Assembly: GCF_004006315.1 (NCBI RefSeq)
Contig: NZ_CP026530.1
Location: forward strand, 1,230,501-1,294,500
Source: Nautilia sp. PV-1
GTDB lineage: Bacteria; Campylobacterota; Campylobacteria; Campylobacterales; Nautiliaceae
DNA: 64,000 nucleotides
Reading direction: 5' to 3'
Shown here: positions 9,794 to 18,150 of the stretch, piece after piece
Numbering within the stretch: the first letter of the stretch is position 1
Layout of the letters: each line of letters opens with the position of its first letter
Notes under the pieces: generated by a model
Told to the model about the DNA's origin: nothing
Databases searched by the model: none
What the model saw: only the letters and a program-made list of their open reading frames with translations
Program-made: the position numbers and the translations under genes

Positions 9794-10553
9794 TTTTTTT
9801 CTTTTTTTTACATTTGTTTTTCGTAGGAGCTGCAAACTGTATCAGATCTTCCGCAGTTTTAATCTCTTTAGGAAGTTTTTCTAGACTCATTAAAAATATT
9901 CTCGCTGTAGTTTTTGCATCACCCAGGGCCCTGTGATGAGTTTCTTCCGGAAGCTTTAATTCCTGCATTAAATACTTAAGTCCGTATCTTTCCGCCTGAA
10001 GAGTTTTTTGAGAAAGTGTCAGTGTACATAAAAACCTGTTTAAAAGCTCTCCCAAATTTTCCTTTTCAAACTGATGGGCCAGAAAATTGTAATCAAAATC
10101 AGCAGCGTGCGCAACAAAGACACTATCTCCTAAAAAAAGCCTGAATTTTCTCAATATTTCTTTTTGGCTTGCCTGTCCTCTTAACATTCTTTGGTTAATT
10201 CCTGTAACTCTTTCAACGTATTTAGGCACGTCATCGGCATAAATTAAAAATTCGAAAGTATCAGTTATTTTTAAATCTTTTATTTTAACCGCTCCGATTT
10301 CTATTACCTGCCCTTCTTTGGGTTTTGAATTATTCACTTCAATATCTACCACACAGTATTCTATCTGATCATATGGCAAAACAGCGGTTTTTAATATAAC
10401 AATATCATCTTCTACAATTAAAGGAAGACCTTGAAACTTTAAAAAGTCAATTGCGTTTTCAAAGCTGAAATCCGGATAATATTCTGAAATAAACTGTAAA
10501 AATTCTTTTTTTTCAATCCCGTTTTTAAGTTTTTCAATTATTTTTTGTTTCAT
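9783..10553 (-). CDS. DnaQ-like 3'-5' exonuclease (DEDDh family)
   Basis: 256 residues. After an N-terminal region of about 70 residues without clear motifs comes a DEDDh exonuclease fold: ExoI CVVDIEVNN, where the usual D-x-E is kept as Asp-Ile-Glu; ExoII VAHAADFDYNFL; and ExoIII HRALGDAKTTARIF with the His/Asp pair. This is the proofreading epsilon-subunit family, but the unusual N-terminal extension and a basic Lys-rich tail (KNKCKKKKKTKD) suggest an accessory exonuclease rather than the main PolIII epsilon. The gene is convergent with the diguanylate cyclase and stands alone. The 250 bases upstream are shared with the divergent hao gene. Confidence 0.75.
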   Translation of the reverse strand: MKQKIIEKLKNGIEKKEFLQFISEYYPDFSFENAIDFLKFQGLPLIVEDDIVILKTAVLPYDQIEYCVVDIEVNNSKPKEGQVIEIGAVKIKDLKITDTFEFLIYADDVPKYVERVTGINQRMLRGQASQKEILRKFRLFLGDSVFVAHAADFDYNFLAHQFEKENLGELLNRFLCTLTLSQKTLQAERYGLKYLMQELKLPEETHHRALGDAKTTARIFLMSLEKLPKEIKTAEDLIQFAAPTKNKCKKKKKTKD

Positions 10554-10765
10554 TTCCGACTTTTTGCTGAAATTATATCATAAACACTGTTTACAGAATA
10601 TATTTATATATAAGTTAAAAAAAGCAAAATTACGGATCATAAAAATTGCAATACATATTATTTATTTATAATCTAATAATAATAAACATAAAAAAATATA
10701 TATAAAAATTCACTATTATAAAGTAATCTTTTTTCACTTGGCACTTTTGAGACACTTTTTTTAAT

Positions 10766-10771
10766 TACAAT
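10766..10771 (+). promoter_or_regulatory. hao: Possible -10 element of the hao promoter
   Basis: TACAAT, 33 bases before the hao start codon, sits in the T-rich context typical of sigma-70 promoters in Campylobacterota, which often lack a clear -35 box. The rest of the 250-base gap (10554-10803) is AT-rich with no visible gene. A strong AAGGAG ribosome site lies six bases before the hao ATG. Short CACTT-type repeats at about 10736-10760 could be regulator sites but match nothing I recognise. Confidence 0.35.
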
Positions 10772-10803
10772 ACTAAAGAGAAAAAAATCCTCAAGGAGCA
10801 AAA

Positions 10804-12339
10804 ATGAAAAAAGCACTTACAGCTGGGTTAAGCGTAGCGGCGATTGCAAGTTTTGCATTTGCAGCAAACAGCTTAGATTCAAACCCAAATTACCAAAAGC
10901 TTAAAAACTTTAAACCTAAAGGTGTAAGTAACGATCAATGTTTAATGTGTCATAAAGCTCAAGATCCTGGAATCGTAGCTGACTGGCAACACTCTAAACA
11001 CGCAAAAGTTGGTGTAGGATGTGTACAATGTCACGTTGTACCAAAAGATTATCCTACTGCATTCAAAGCTCACCCAATGCAAGGAAGCAACTGGACTGTA
11101 CAAATCGCAGTATCTTCAGTTACTTGTGCAAAATGTCACGCAAAAGAAGTTACTGAATACTTAAATTCAGGACATGCAAGAGGTGCGGCTCAATGGCTAG
11201 CTGGTAACGGCAGTAAACATGGTTACCTAATGAGTAAACTAGCTTATCACTTCGAAAGTTTAAAAGGTGCCAATCCAACTGCTGGTGTAAGCGGTAAAAA
11301 AATGGAAAAAGGAATTAGAACTGACGGTTCAGTATTCCAAGCTAATGGCAAAAATCCAAGAACAGCAAACCTAAATGTTGCAAATATTTGTATTCAATGT
11401 CATGGTACTGTAGTTAAACTTGATAAAGAAGGTAGACCTGATGCTGCAACTTGGCCAAGCGACGGTATTGCGGCACTTTATCCAGACGGTGGTGTTGGTA
11501 ACTGTCTTGCATGTCACAGCAGACATAAATTCTCAGCTGCTGAAGCTAGAAACCCTGCAGCATGTACAAACTGTCACTTAGGACCTGACCATCCGGATAA
11601 AGAAGTATTCGAATCTTCAGTTCACGGTCACGTATATGATACAAATGAAGAAGATTACAACTTTGAATCTGATAAAATCATCCCAGGTAAAACTGTTAGA
11701 GGTGCAACTTGTTTCGTATGTCACATGGGTGCAATTGGTGGAAACAAAGCAACTCACAACGTTTCACTTAGACTTAAATGGAACTTATGGGCACCTGCTA
11801 GTTTCTTAAGAACTGGCGGAGCAGAAACAGCTGGTTGGGCATTCTGGAAAGGTGCTGGTAAAGTTGAATGGGGTAAAACAGTAATTAGAGGTAACGCTAA
11901 AGCTGGTAACCCTCAAGGACCTGAAGCTGCTAGAGCAGAAATGAAAAAAGTTTGTATGGTATGTCACGAAGCTACATTTACTAACAACTACTTCCAAAGA
12001 GTAGATGCAGCTGTAACTGTATACAATCAATATAAAGCATTCGCAACTAAAATGCTTAAAGACCTTAAAGCTAAAGGTTTAATGAAATCTGACGTATGGA
12101 GCGATCCATTCTTCAAACTATACTACTACCTATGGCATCATGAAGGTAGAAGATTTAGACAAGGTGCAGCAATGGGATCACCTGACTATGCTCACTGGCA
12201 TGGTGTATTCCAGGTAATGCAGGATATCAGAGAAATGAAAGATATCTATGACTACAGAATGAAACTATACAAAAAATACGGTAGCGGAAAAGCAGCTCTT
12301 GAGCATGAAGTTCCTATGCCTGTAGTAACTCACGAATAA
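10804..12339 (+). CDS. hao: Octaheme hydroxylamine oxidoreductase-type cytochrome c (campylobacterial Hao)
   Basis: 511 residues with a cleavable signal peptide (about 1-20, SFAFA). There are exactly eight CxxCH heme motifs: CLMCH (Cys46), CVQCH (Cys73), CAKCH, CIQCH, CLACH, CTNCH, CFVCH and CMVCH. This matches the octaheme Hao family. In Campylobacterota, Hao lacks the cross-linking Tyr of nitrifiers and is thought to work reductively (nitrite or hydroxylamine towards ammonium); in Nautiliales it is proposed to replace NrfA in nitrate assimilation. Codon choice here is less AT-driven than in neighbours, consistent with high expression. No haoC/NapC-type quinol dehydrogenase lies next to it. 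The nearest cytochrome is the small monoheme protein encoded convergently downstream. Confidence 0.9.
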   Translation: MKKALTAGLSVAAIASFAFAANSLDSNPNYQKLKNFKPKGVSNDQCLMCHKAQDPGIVADWQHSKHAKVGVGCVQCHVVPKDYPTAFKAHPMQGSNWTVQIAVSSVTCAKCHAKEVTEYLNSGHARGAAQWLAGNGSKHGYLMSKLAYHFESLKGANPTAGVSGKKMEKGIRTDGSVFQANGKNPRTANLNVANICIQCHGTVVKLDKEGRPDAATWPSDGIAALYPDGGVGNCLACHSRHKFSAAEARNPAACTNCHLGPDHPDKEVFESSVHGHVYDTNEEDYNFESDKIIPGKTVRGATCFVCHMGAIGGNKATHNVSLRLKWNLWAPASFLRTGGAETAGWAFWKGAGKVEWGKTVIRGNAKAGNPQGPEAARAEMKKVCMVCHEATFTNNYFQRVDAAVTVYNQYKAFATKMLKDLKAKGLMKSDVWSDPFFKLYYYLWHHEGRRFRQGAAMGSPDYAHWHGVFQVMQDIREMKDIYDYRMKLYKKYGSGKAALEHEVPMPVVTHE

Positions 12340-12350
12340 TATTTCTTCTT

Positions 12351-12365
12351 CTCCCTTTTTGGGAG
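12351..12365 (+). terminator. Short stem-loop just after hao
   Basis: CTCCC-TTTTT-GGGAG, a five-base perfect stem beginning 12 bases after the hao stop, followed by TTATATTT. It is a weak terminator or an mRNA end-stabilising hairpin. A stronger terminator lies about 90 bases further on. Confidence 0.35.
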
Positions 12366-12386
12366 TTATATTTAAATACATAACAA

Positions 12387-12635
12387 AGTGTCTGTCACTT
12401 AAAATAGAAACGAATCTTTTAATCTAATAATAAATAATAATTGCTTTAGTAATTTTCAACAATTAAAGCAATTTTTTATATATGGACTCTTTCATATATT
12501 AAAAATAATCCTATATAACGTTTTATATGCACCCTAAATACGTATACCAGAAACATATATTATAATCTTATTTTTAACTCACAACACAAACGAAAGCACT
12601 TAAAATTTCTTTAACCTATATTGGTGACTGACACT
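12387..12635. repeat. Inverted pair of a dispersed 13-base word flanking a 250-base gene-free stretch
   Basis: AGTGTCTGTCACT at 12387-12399 and, in inverse orientation, GGTGACTGACACT at 12623-12635 (reverse complement AGTGTCAGTCACC). A third related copy, in the second orientation, is at 61306-61318 (GCGACAGACACTG). The pair brackets most of the 341-base gap 12340-12680, which otherwise holds only two terminators and AT-rich sequence. Words of this type accompany REP-associated or IS200-like transposase remnants in other bacteria, to my recollection, but no transposase is present here. It may be the footprint of a small non-autonomous element. Confidence 0.4.
12439..12477 (+). terminator. Rho-independent terminator downstream of hao
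   Basis: Ten-base perfect stem AATTGCTTTA / TAAAGCAATT (12439-12448 with 12464-12473) with a 15-base loop, followed by a T run to 12477. The T run is on the plus side, so it serves the hao transcript, about 100 bases beyond the stop codon. Confidence 0.65.
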
Positions 12636-12640
12636 ATTTT

Positions 12641-12673
12641 AAAACAAAAACTCTCAAACAAAAAGTTTGAGAG
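12641..12673 (-). terminator. Rho-independent terminator of the small cytochrome c gene
   Basis: Nine-base perfect stem CTCTCAAAC / GTTTGAGAG (12651-12659 with 12665-12673), loop of five bases. Read on the minus strand it is followed by TTTTTGTTTT. It begins seven bases after the stop of the cytochrome gene at 12681. Confidence 0.75.
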
Positions 12674-12680
12674 AATATTA

Positions 12681-12917
12681 TTATTTTTTACCGTATTTTT
12701 CAGCGTCAGCTTTGATCTCTTTTTCGCTCATTTGTTTAGCGATGTTAACCATCATTTGGTTACCTTTACCTGCTTTGAATTCTTTCATTTTTGCTTCAAT
12801 TTGTGCAGGTGTTAAAGTGTCAAGTTTTTTAGCCATTCCGCCGTTGTGGCACATTGCACAGTTTTGTCCTGCAAATGCAAACCCAGCTACTGCTAATACT
12901 GCTAATAATTTTTTCAT
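12681..12917 (-). CDS. Small monoheme class I cytochrome c
   Basis: 78 residues starting at the ATG at 12917, which has a good GGAG site; a reading from 12965 would add an improbable leader. A signal peptide (about 1-18, FAFAG) precedes one CxxCH motif (CAMCH). A Met in MMVNIAKQM is the likely second heme ligand. It resembles cytochrome c-553 and c8 types that shuttle electrons in the periplasm. Being convergent with hao, it could be its electron partner, but it has its own terminator and there is no direct proof. Confidence 0.8.
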   Translation of the reverse strand: MKKLLAVLAVAGFAFAGQNCAMCHNGGMAKKLDTLTPAQIEAKMKEFKAGKGNQMMVNIAKQMSEKEIKADAEKYGKK

Positions 12918-12992
12918 AAAAGCTCCTTTTTTGTGATTTAAAGTGATATTATAATATAAAAACATTAAATTTTACAAAAATAATACAAATAC

Positions 12993-13466
12993 CTATCTGT
13001 TATTATATTTTTTTATAACCTGTTTTAATAATTTAAAAAACGTATTTTTATCTCTTGCACCTATTATTTTATAAAATATTTTTCCGTCAGGAGTTATAAA
13101 CAGTATCGAAGGAGCCACTTCATTAAAATATTTTGCAAAAGCAAAAGGAACTTTTTCTTTATCAACCATATAAAAAGCCGGAATAAAGTTATCATTGATA
13201 AATGCGGCTATTTGTGAATCCTGATAAACAATATCATATAGATATTGGCACGGAGGACATCCCGTTTTGCTTATATCAACCATTATAAGCTTATTATTTT
13301 TTTTAGCCAGCCTAAAAATATGTTTTGCATTTTTCAGCCATTTTACTTTATGAGGAAGTTCTTTAGGATTTGTAGTTAGTATGGTATGCATATCTGCATG
13401 ATTCATAAAACCTATATTAGCACCATATATTGATACAAAAAAAATAAAAAATAATAATTTCTTCAT
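12993..13466 (-). CDS. Secreted thioredoxin-like protein (CPPC), last gene of the ccdA operon
   Basis: 157 residues. A signal peptide (about 1-16) is followed by a thioredoxin fold with CPPC (Cys70/Cys73) and the cis-Pro region VAPSILFITPDG. It belongs to the thioredoxin_7/SoxW-like group of periplasmic thiol proteins. It starts three bases after the ccdA stop, in the operon lgt, HemY-type oxidase, thioredoxin-like, ccdA, thioredoxin-like. CcdA passes reducing power across the membrane, so this is probably one of its periplasmic acceptors, used for example in cytochrome c maturation or thiol repair. The upstream paralogue at 14159-14557 shares the CPPC motif and the preceding MVDISK segment. 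Confidence 0.75.
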   Translation of the reverse strand: MKKLLFFIFFVSIYGANIGFMNHADMHTILTTNPKELPHKVKWLKNAKHIFRLAKKNNKLIMVDISKTGCPPCQYLYDIVYQDSQIAAFINDNFIPAFYMVDKEKVPFAFAKYFNEVAPSILFITPDGKIFYKIIGARDKNTFFKLLKQVIKKYNNR

Positions 13467-13469
13467 ATC

Positions 13470-14159
13470 TTAAATCGCTTTAAATAAAATATATATACCA
13501 ACACCCATTAACAGCAAACCTGAAATTTTTTCAATTATACCCATGTAATTTTTCATTTTTTCAATCAGTTTCATACTCCAAACCGTAAATAAAGCCATTA
13601 ATATAAACGGAGTAGCCAGACCGAGCGTATAAAGAACCATCATTGAGATAGCTTTTCCCGGTTCAGTTGCCGCCATTCCGATTATAGTTCCAAAAATAGG
13701 CCCTATACACGGAGTCCATCCGAATGCAAAAGAAAATCCGAGTAAAAACGCGCCGGCATTTTGAAGATTTAGTCTTTTTTCATACTGCATAAATCTGAAT
13801 TTTATAAATCCGGCAACATTTATACCGAATAATATAATAATTAATGCCATTAAAATATTTACCCATTTATAAGCAAAAATATTGCCTATTAAATTTGCGC
13901 TTGCCGCACCAATTAATATAAACACCGATGCAAACCCCGCAATAAACAAAGCGGAATTTATAAATATTTTTATTCTTTCTTTTGAAGTAAGTTCTTTTTC
14001 TTTAATTTCTTTGGCGCTGATACCCGTTATATAGAAAAAATAAATAGGCACAAGCGGCAATACGCAGGGAGATAGAAATGATAAAAGGCCGGCAATATAA
14101 CTGACTATAAATGGCATTTTGTCAAAATAATCAAACAGTTGAAAAGTTAAATGCTCCAT
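13470..14159 (-). CDS. ccdA: CcdA/DsbD-type thiol-disulfide transmembrane protein
   Basis: 229 residues with about six transmembrane helices. The two family motifs with redox Cys are visible: LSPCVLPLVP near the N-terminus and GWTPCIGPIFG in the middle. CcdA moves electrons from cytoplasmic thioredoxin to periplasmic thiol proteins and is needed for cytochrome c assembly, which fits the nearby octaheme and monoheme cytochromes. The gene overlaps the preceding thioredoxin-like gene by one base and is followed after three bases by a second one. CcdA is thus sandwiched between its two presumed partners. Confidence 0.85.
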   Translation of the reverse strand: MEHLTFQLFDYFDKMPFIVSYIAGLLSFLSPCVLPLVPIYFFYITGISAKEIKEKELTSKERIKIFINSALFIAGFASVFILIGAASANLIGNIFAYKWVNILMALIIILFGINVAGFIKFRFMQYEKRLNLQNAGAFLLGFSFAFGWTPCIGPIFGTIIGMAATEPGKAISMMVLYTLGLATPFILMALFTVWSMKLIEKMKNYMGIIEKISGLLLMGVGIYILFKAI

Positions 14160-14557
14160 TATCTGTTTCCTTTAACGATTTGTTTTAGTACGCTTAAAAA
14201 ATTTTCATAACTTGTGGCACCGTAAACGCCTCTTATAAATTTGCCGTCAGCCGTATAAAACTGAATTGCCGGAGTAAAATTAAAAAAGTGTTTTCTGAAT
14301 TTTTCAGGTATGTTGTCAGTATCCGCATAATAATCGACTAATACGAAATTTTTCAGCAATATATCTTTAACCTCTTTACCGCTCATTACATTCTGCTTCA
14401 TAAAATCACACGGCGGGCAGTCATGTTTGCTGATGTCAACCATTACAAGCTTGTGCTCTTTTTTTGCAACATTAAACGCTTTTTGATAATCCGAATACCA
14501 ATTCAGGTTTTGGGCAAATAAAAACACGGAAATAAATAAAAAAATTAACTTTTTCAT
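14159..14557 (-). CDS. Secreted thioredoxin-like protein (CPPC), upstream of ccdA
   Basis: 132 residues: signal peptide (about 1-15), a thioredoxin-like fold with CPPC (Cys47/Cys50) after MVDISKHD, and the cis-Pro segment FTPAIQFYTADG. It is a paralogue of the protein at 12993-13466. Start and stop each overlap the neighbouring genes by one base, indicating tight coupling with the oxidase gene upstream and ccdA downstream. It probably accepts electrons from CcdA in the periplasm. Its specific client is not visible. Confidence 0.75.
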   Translation of the reverse strand: MKKLIFLFISVFLFAQNLNWYSDYQKAFNVAKKEHKLVMVDISKHDCPPCDFMKQNVMSGKEVKDILLKNFVLVDYYADTDNIPEKFRKHFFNFTPAIQFYTADGKFIRGVYGATSYENFLSVLKQIVKGNR

Positions 14558-15786
14558 TATTTTTCCTTTATGATTTTTTGTGCTAACTCATAAGAATTTT
14601 TAATACAGTCATTAAAGCTTACACCATTATAAGCATTTCCTATTAAATAAACATTAACATTTTTAGCCTCATTCATAATTTCTTCAACCAGTTTTTGATG
14701 TCCTAAAGAATAATTAGGTATTGCATTTTTATGCATTTTTATCCATTTAATTTTCGGTTTTGCGTTTTTAATTATCTCATAAATATCTTTTTCTGCAATA
14801 TTTATTATCTCTCCCTCACTCATATCTTTTATTTCAGGATATCTTGCTCCTCCAACCATCACACGGATACCGTTTCTGTTTGGAAAAATATATTTATCCA
14901 TTAAAATACCCAGTGTTTTATTCTCAACCGTAAGAATTCCGAAGCACACAGGAGATATGCTTTCATAATCAAAACCTACAATTGCCACGGGATTATAAGG
15001 TATTTTATTCAGCAGAGCGCTTAATTTATTATATTTGCTTAATATTTCAGCCGCGCTGTATGCAGGTGTGGCTATAACTACTTTATCAAAATCTTTAAGT
15101 TCGTCTATGTCTTTGATCTCTTTTTTAACAAATTCGGCTTTTGTTTTTTCTTTTAGTTTCTCTATCATTTCGCTCATACCGTGTTCAAATGAATGAAGCT
15201 CCCCAGTAGGCTGACCTCCTCTTTTTAATTTAATCATTCCTTTAAAAAGCGAACCGTATTCGCATTCTATTTTTTTAAGTTTCGGAAACGCTGCATTCAT
15301 GGAAGTAATTTCCGGAGTTGATGCGTATATGCCGGCCAGCATAGGAGTCATCATTCTTCTTGTAAACTCAGCGCCTAATCTTCTGGTGGCAAACTCGGCA
15401 ACCGTTTCTTCCCTGTCACAAACCGGTTTTTTGAAAAACTCCATAGCAACTTCAAACTTCCCTTTCCATGAGAGAATATCGCTTGTAATAAAATCAAACG
15501 GTTTAAGAGGTATTTTTATAAGTTTGTTATCGTATATGTATCTTATTTTGGAGTTGTCGTTGGCTTTAATAGGTGTAATGCCGATTTCATCACAAAGCTC
15601 CATTGTTTTTGGAGAATTGTTCAAAAACCCGTTAACCCCTTCTTCCATTAAATAATCGCCGACTTTCGCCGTATAAGCTTTACCTCCCCATTTTTCTTTT
15701 TCAAAAACGGTTATTTCAAAATCGTTTTGTAAATAATATGCAAGACTAAGTCCGCTGATTCCTCCGCCTACTATTGCTACTTTCAT
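14557..15786 (-). CDS. Protoporphyrinogen/coproporphyrinogen oxidase-like FAD protein (HemY family)
   Basis: 409 residues. An N-terminal FAD-binding Rossmann motif (VAIVGGGISGLSLAYYL) is followed by an amine-oxidase type body and the C-terminal FAD segment YLIGNAYNGVSFNDCIKNS. This is the HemY/PPOX type that oxidises porphyrinogens late in heme synthesis. I chose the ATG at 15786 because GGAGAG lies at good spacing; an ATG four codons earlier sits inside that site. HemY enzymes normally use oxygen, so in an anaerobe another acceptor or a different substrate is possible. It lies one base after lgt and one base before the thioredoxin-like gene. Confidence 0.75.
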   Translation of the reverse strand: MKVAIVGGGISGLSLAYYLQNDFEITVFEKEKWGGKAYTAKVGDYLMEEGVNGFLNNSPKTMELCDEIGITPIKANDNSKIRYIYDNKLIKIPLKPFDFITSDILSWKGKFEVAMEFFKKPVCDREETVAEFATRRLGAEFTRRMMTPMLAGIYASTPEITSMNAAFPKLKKIECEYGSLFKGMIKLKRGGQPTGELHSFEHGMSEMIEKLKEKTKAEFVKKEIKDIDELKDFDKVVIATPAYSAAEILSKYNKLSALLNKIPYNPVAIVGFDYESISPVCFGILTVENKTLGILMDKYIFPNRNGIRVMVGGARYPEIKDMSEGEIINIAEKDIYEIIKNAKPKIKWIKMHKNAIPNYSLGHQKLVEEIMNEAKNVNVYLIGNAYNGVSFNDCIKNSYELAQKIIKEK

Positions 15787-15787
15787 T

Positions 15788-16600
15788 TTACTCTCCATTT
15801 AATTTTTTTCTTTTTATAAATATAACTATACCAAACAAAATCATAAAAAAGCTTAAAATCTCACCCATTGTAAAATGCCCTATTATAAACCCGAGCTGTG
15901 GATCGGGTTCTCTGAACATCTCACAAAAACTTCTGAAAACCCCATACAAAATCATATAAAGCCCTATAAGCTCGCCTTTGTTTTTGTACCATTTTTTATA
16001 ATAAATATAAATAAGGACAAACGTTAAAAAACCTTCGAAAAACGCTTCATAAATACCGATAGGATGTCTTAAAGCTCCGTCAATATACACACCCCACGGC
16101 ACATCGGTAACTCTTCCGACTATTCTGCCGTTTAAAAAATTGCCAATTCTTCCGAATATATATCCTATAGGAATAGCAAGTGCGGCTATATCAAGTATTT
16201 TCCACATATCCGCTTTTTTTATTTTCCAGAAAAGATATGTAGCTATCGCGAATCCTATAACCGCCCCGTGGTAACTCATACCGGATATCCCGACAAACCG
16301 CCCGTTTGAAAAAGGATTAAACATCTCCCACGGATGCAGAAGATAATATCCGTTATTAGGAACGTAAAATATAAAATACCCTATTCTCGCACCCAGTATA
16401 ATTCCGACTTCCGCCCATACGAAATAATCGTCTATTATTTTTTTGTCTATTCCTTCTTTTTCAGCAAATTTTACCGCCGCATAGTATCCGGTAACCAGCG
16501 CCAAAACGTACATTATACCGTACCAGTGGACTTTAAAGACACCTAAATCAAATGCAACGGGATTAAAATGGGAATATATATGCTGCCAATAATCAAACAT
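15788..16600 (-). CDS. lgt: Prolipoprotein diacylglyceryl transferase Lgt
   Basis: 270 residues, about seven transmembrane helices, with the Lgt signature GRIGNFLNGRIVGR near residue 150 and the conserved GISYHG-like segment (GISGMSYHGAVIG). Lgt adds diacylglycerol to the lipobox Cys of prolipoproteins; a candidate client is the lipoprotein at 51681-52526. It is the first gene of the minus-strand operon that continues with the HemY-type oxidase and the CcdA set. Confidence 0.9.
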   Translation of the reverse strand: MFDYWQHIYSHFNPVAFDLGVFKVHWYGIMYVLALVTGYYAAVKFAEKEGIDKKIIDDYFVWAEVGIILGARIGYFIFYVPNNGYYLLHPWEMFNPFSNGRFVGISGMSYHGAVIGFAIATYLFWKIKKADMWKILDIAALAIPIGYIFGRIGNFLNGRIVGRVTDVPWGVYIDGALRHPIGIYEAFFEGFLTFVLIYIYYKKWYKNKGELIGLYMILYGVFRSFCEMFREPDPQLGFIIGHFTMGEILSFFMILFGIVIFIKRKKLNGE

Positions 16601-16794
16601 ATCAAAAATACCTTTTATTCAATAAACTATATGATTTTAATTTAAAAAATTATAACACAAATATTTTCTTCATATTTTTTTTATTTTGATTAAAAAAATT
16701 TATTATTTTGATTTATTTAACTAATTTATCTGCAACCGTTCTTCTTGACATAATTCAAATAGTATGATAAATTGCACTTCAAAAAGGAACTGCT

Positions 16795-18069
16795 TTGTTT
16801 AAGTTTTCCGATACGTCCGATATGTGTATAAAATGCGGAAAATGTATTCCGGGCTGTACGATTCACAGAATAAATCCTGACGAAACAACTTCTCCCCGCG
16901 GATTTTTAGACCTGCTTAAAGGTGTGGAAGAAGGAGAAATAGAACTCGATAAAAACGCAAAAGACATATTTGAGAGCTGTTTTTTATGCAACCAGTGCGT
17001 AGAAGTCTGCCCTAATTCTCTTCCGACGGATTTTATGATTGAAAACGTCAGGAAAAAAATCGCCGACAAATACGGAATAGCGTTTTTTAAAAGAGCATTT
17101 TTCTTTCTGCTTAAACACAGATGGGCATATGATATCGTAAGCAAACTGGGCTTTATGTTCCAGACATGCGGATTTAAAATAGAAGCCGACAAAAACGCAA
17201 TGAGAAGCCGTTTTAATATCCCTATGCTTAAAAAAGGAAGACTTCTGCCTTCTATGAAACAGACTTCATTTTTAAAAAAATACCCGGAACAAATACCTGC
17301 CAAAAACCCTAAAAAAAGAGTGGCTATATTTATCGGATGTATGGCAAACTACAATTATACAGAAGTAGGTGACGCACTTATCAGTATTTTAAAATTCCTT
17401 GACATTGACATATTCATACCTAAAAAACAGCTCTGCTGCGGTGCTCCGGCGTATTTTACGGGTGATTTTAAGACTGTTGACGAACTGGTAAGATACAATA
17501 TAGAATATTTTGAAAGCTTCATCGACGAAGTGGACGCCATTATCGTTCCGGAAGCCACATGTACCGCAATGCTGAAAAAAGACTATGAAGAGTATATCCA
17601 CGCACATATGGATGAAATCTGGACTGAAAGACACAGAAAAATAAAAGCCAAAATATTCGGAACAACCGAATGGCTTTATAAACACACAGACCTTAAAGCA
17701 AAACTTGCAAATAAGCAAAAACAGCCTGAAGTTATCACATATCACAACTCATGCCATTTCGGAAGGGTTTTCAATATAAAAAAAGAACCGAGAGATTTAC
17801 TGACACAGGTATATCAGATTAATGAAATGAGCGATCCTGATATGTGCTGCGGATTCGGAGGCATTACTATCCAGACCGAAAAATTCGACCTGGCCGTAAA
17901 AGCCGGACAGAAAAAAGCCGAAATCATTAAAGCCGTGGATGCGGATATTGTAAGCGCAGAATGTAGCGCATGCAGAATGCAGATAACAGAACAGCTTGAT
18001 AAAGCCGGAGACAGTAAAATATTCAAACACCCTCTTGAGCTTATCGCAAAAGCGATAAATGAAGAATAA
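16795..18069 (+). CDS. GlcF/HdrD-like iron-sulfur oxidoreductase subunit (two 4Fe-4S, two CCG domains)
   Basis: 424 residues, TTG start preceded by AAGGA. Two ferredoxin motifs are present near the N-terminus (CIKCGKCIPGC from Cys11; CFLCNQCVEVCP). Two CCG cysteine-rich domains follow (CCGAPAYF; HNSCHFGR with CCGFGGI). This is the glycolate/lactate oxidase Fe-S subunit and heterodisulfide reductase D-type architecture. No flavin dehydrogenase subunit lies beside it, so the electron donor is unknown. A TATGAT element at 16763-16768 may be its promoter. Downstream is a gap with a strong hairpin (18122-18142). Confidence 0.8.
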   Translation: MFKFSDTSDMCIKCGKCIPGCTIHRINPDETTSPRGFLDLLKGVEEGEIELDKNAKDIFESCFLCNQCVEVCPNSLPTDFMIENVRKKIADKYGIAFFKRAFFFLLKHRWAYDIVSKLGFMFQTCGFKIEADKNAMRSRFNIPMLKKGRLLPSMKQTSFLKKYPEQIPAKNPKKRVAIFIGCMANYNYTEVGDALISILKFLDIDIFIPKKQLCCGAPAYFTGDFKTVDELVRYNIEYFESFIDEVDAIIVPEATCTAMLKKDYEEYIHAHMDEIWTERHRKIKAKIFGTTEWLYKHTDLKAKLANKQKQPEVITYHNSCHFGRVFNIKKEPRDLLTQVYQINEMSDPDMCCGFGGITIQTEKFDLAVKAGQKKAEIIKAVDADIVSAECSACRMQITEQLDKAGDSKIFKHPLELIAKAINEE

Positions 18070-18115
18070 TTAAACTTTCTGGAAAAATATTGCTTTGAGA
18101 AAACATCTGCAGCGT

Positions 18116-18150
18116 AACGGTCGAAATTTCTGTGAAATTTCGGGAACCGT
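18116..18150. repeat. Nested palindrome between the Fe-S gene and selD
   Basis: CGAAATTTC-TGT-GAAATTTCG (18122-18142) is a nine-base perfect stem, flanked by ACGGT and ACCGT arms (18117-18121 and 18146-18150) that extend it. No U tract follows directly on either strand, so it is not a standard terminator. It resembles in style the palindromes in the array at 37532-37819; both also contain AATCCG just after a stem. A second pair, TTTTTTTTCAGT / ACTGAAAAAAA, spans 18173-18226 towards the selD stop. Confidence 0.4.

Noticed and set aside
10804-12339. Nitrifier-type hydroxylamine oxidation
   Set aside because: Genome context is that of an anaerobic campylobacterium with formate and selenium metabolism and no ammonia monooxygenase; a reductive role is more likely.
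12621-12936. Plus-strand open frames opposite the small cytochrome gene
   Set aside because: They are mirror frames of the cytochrome c gene, cross its terminator and lack ribosome sites.
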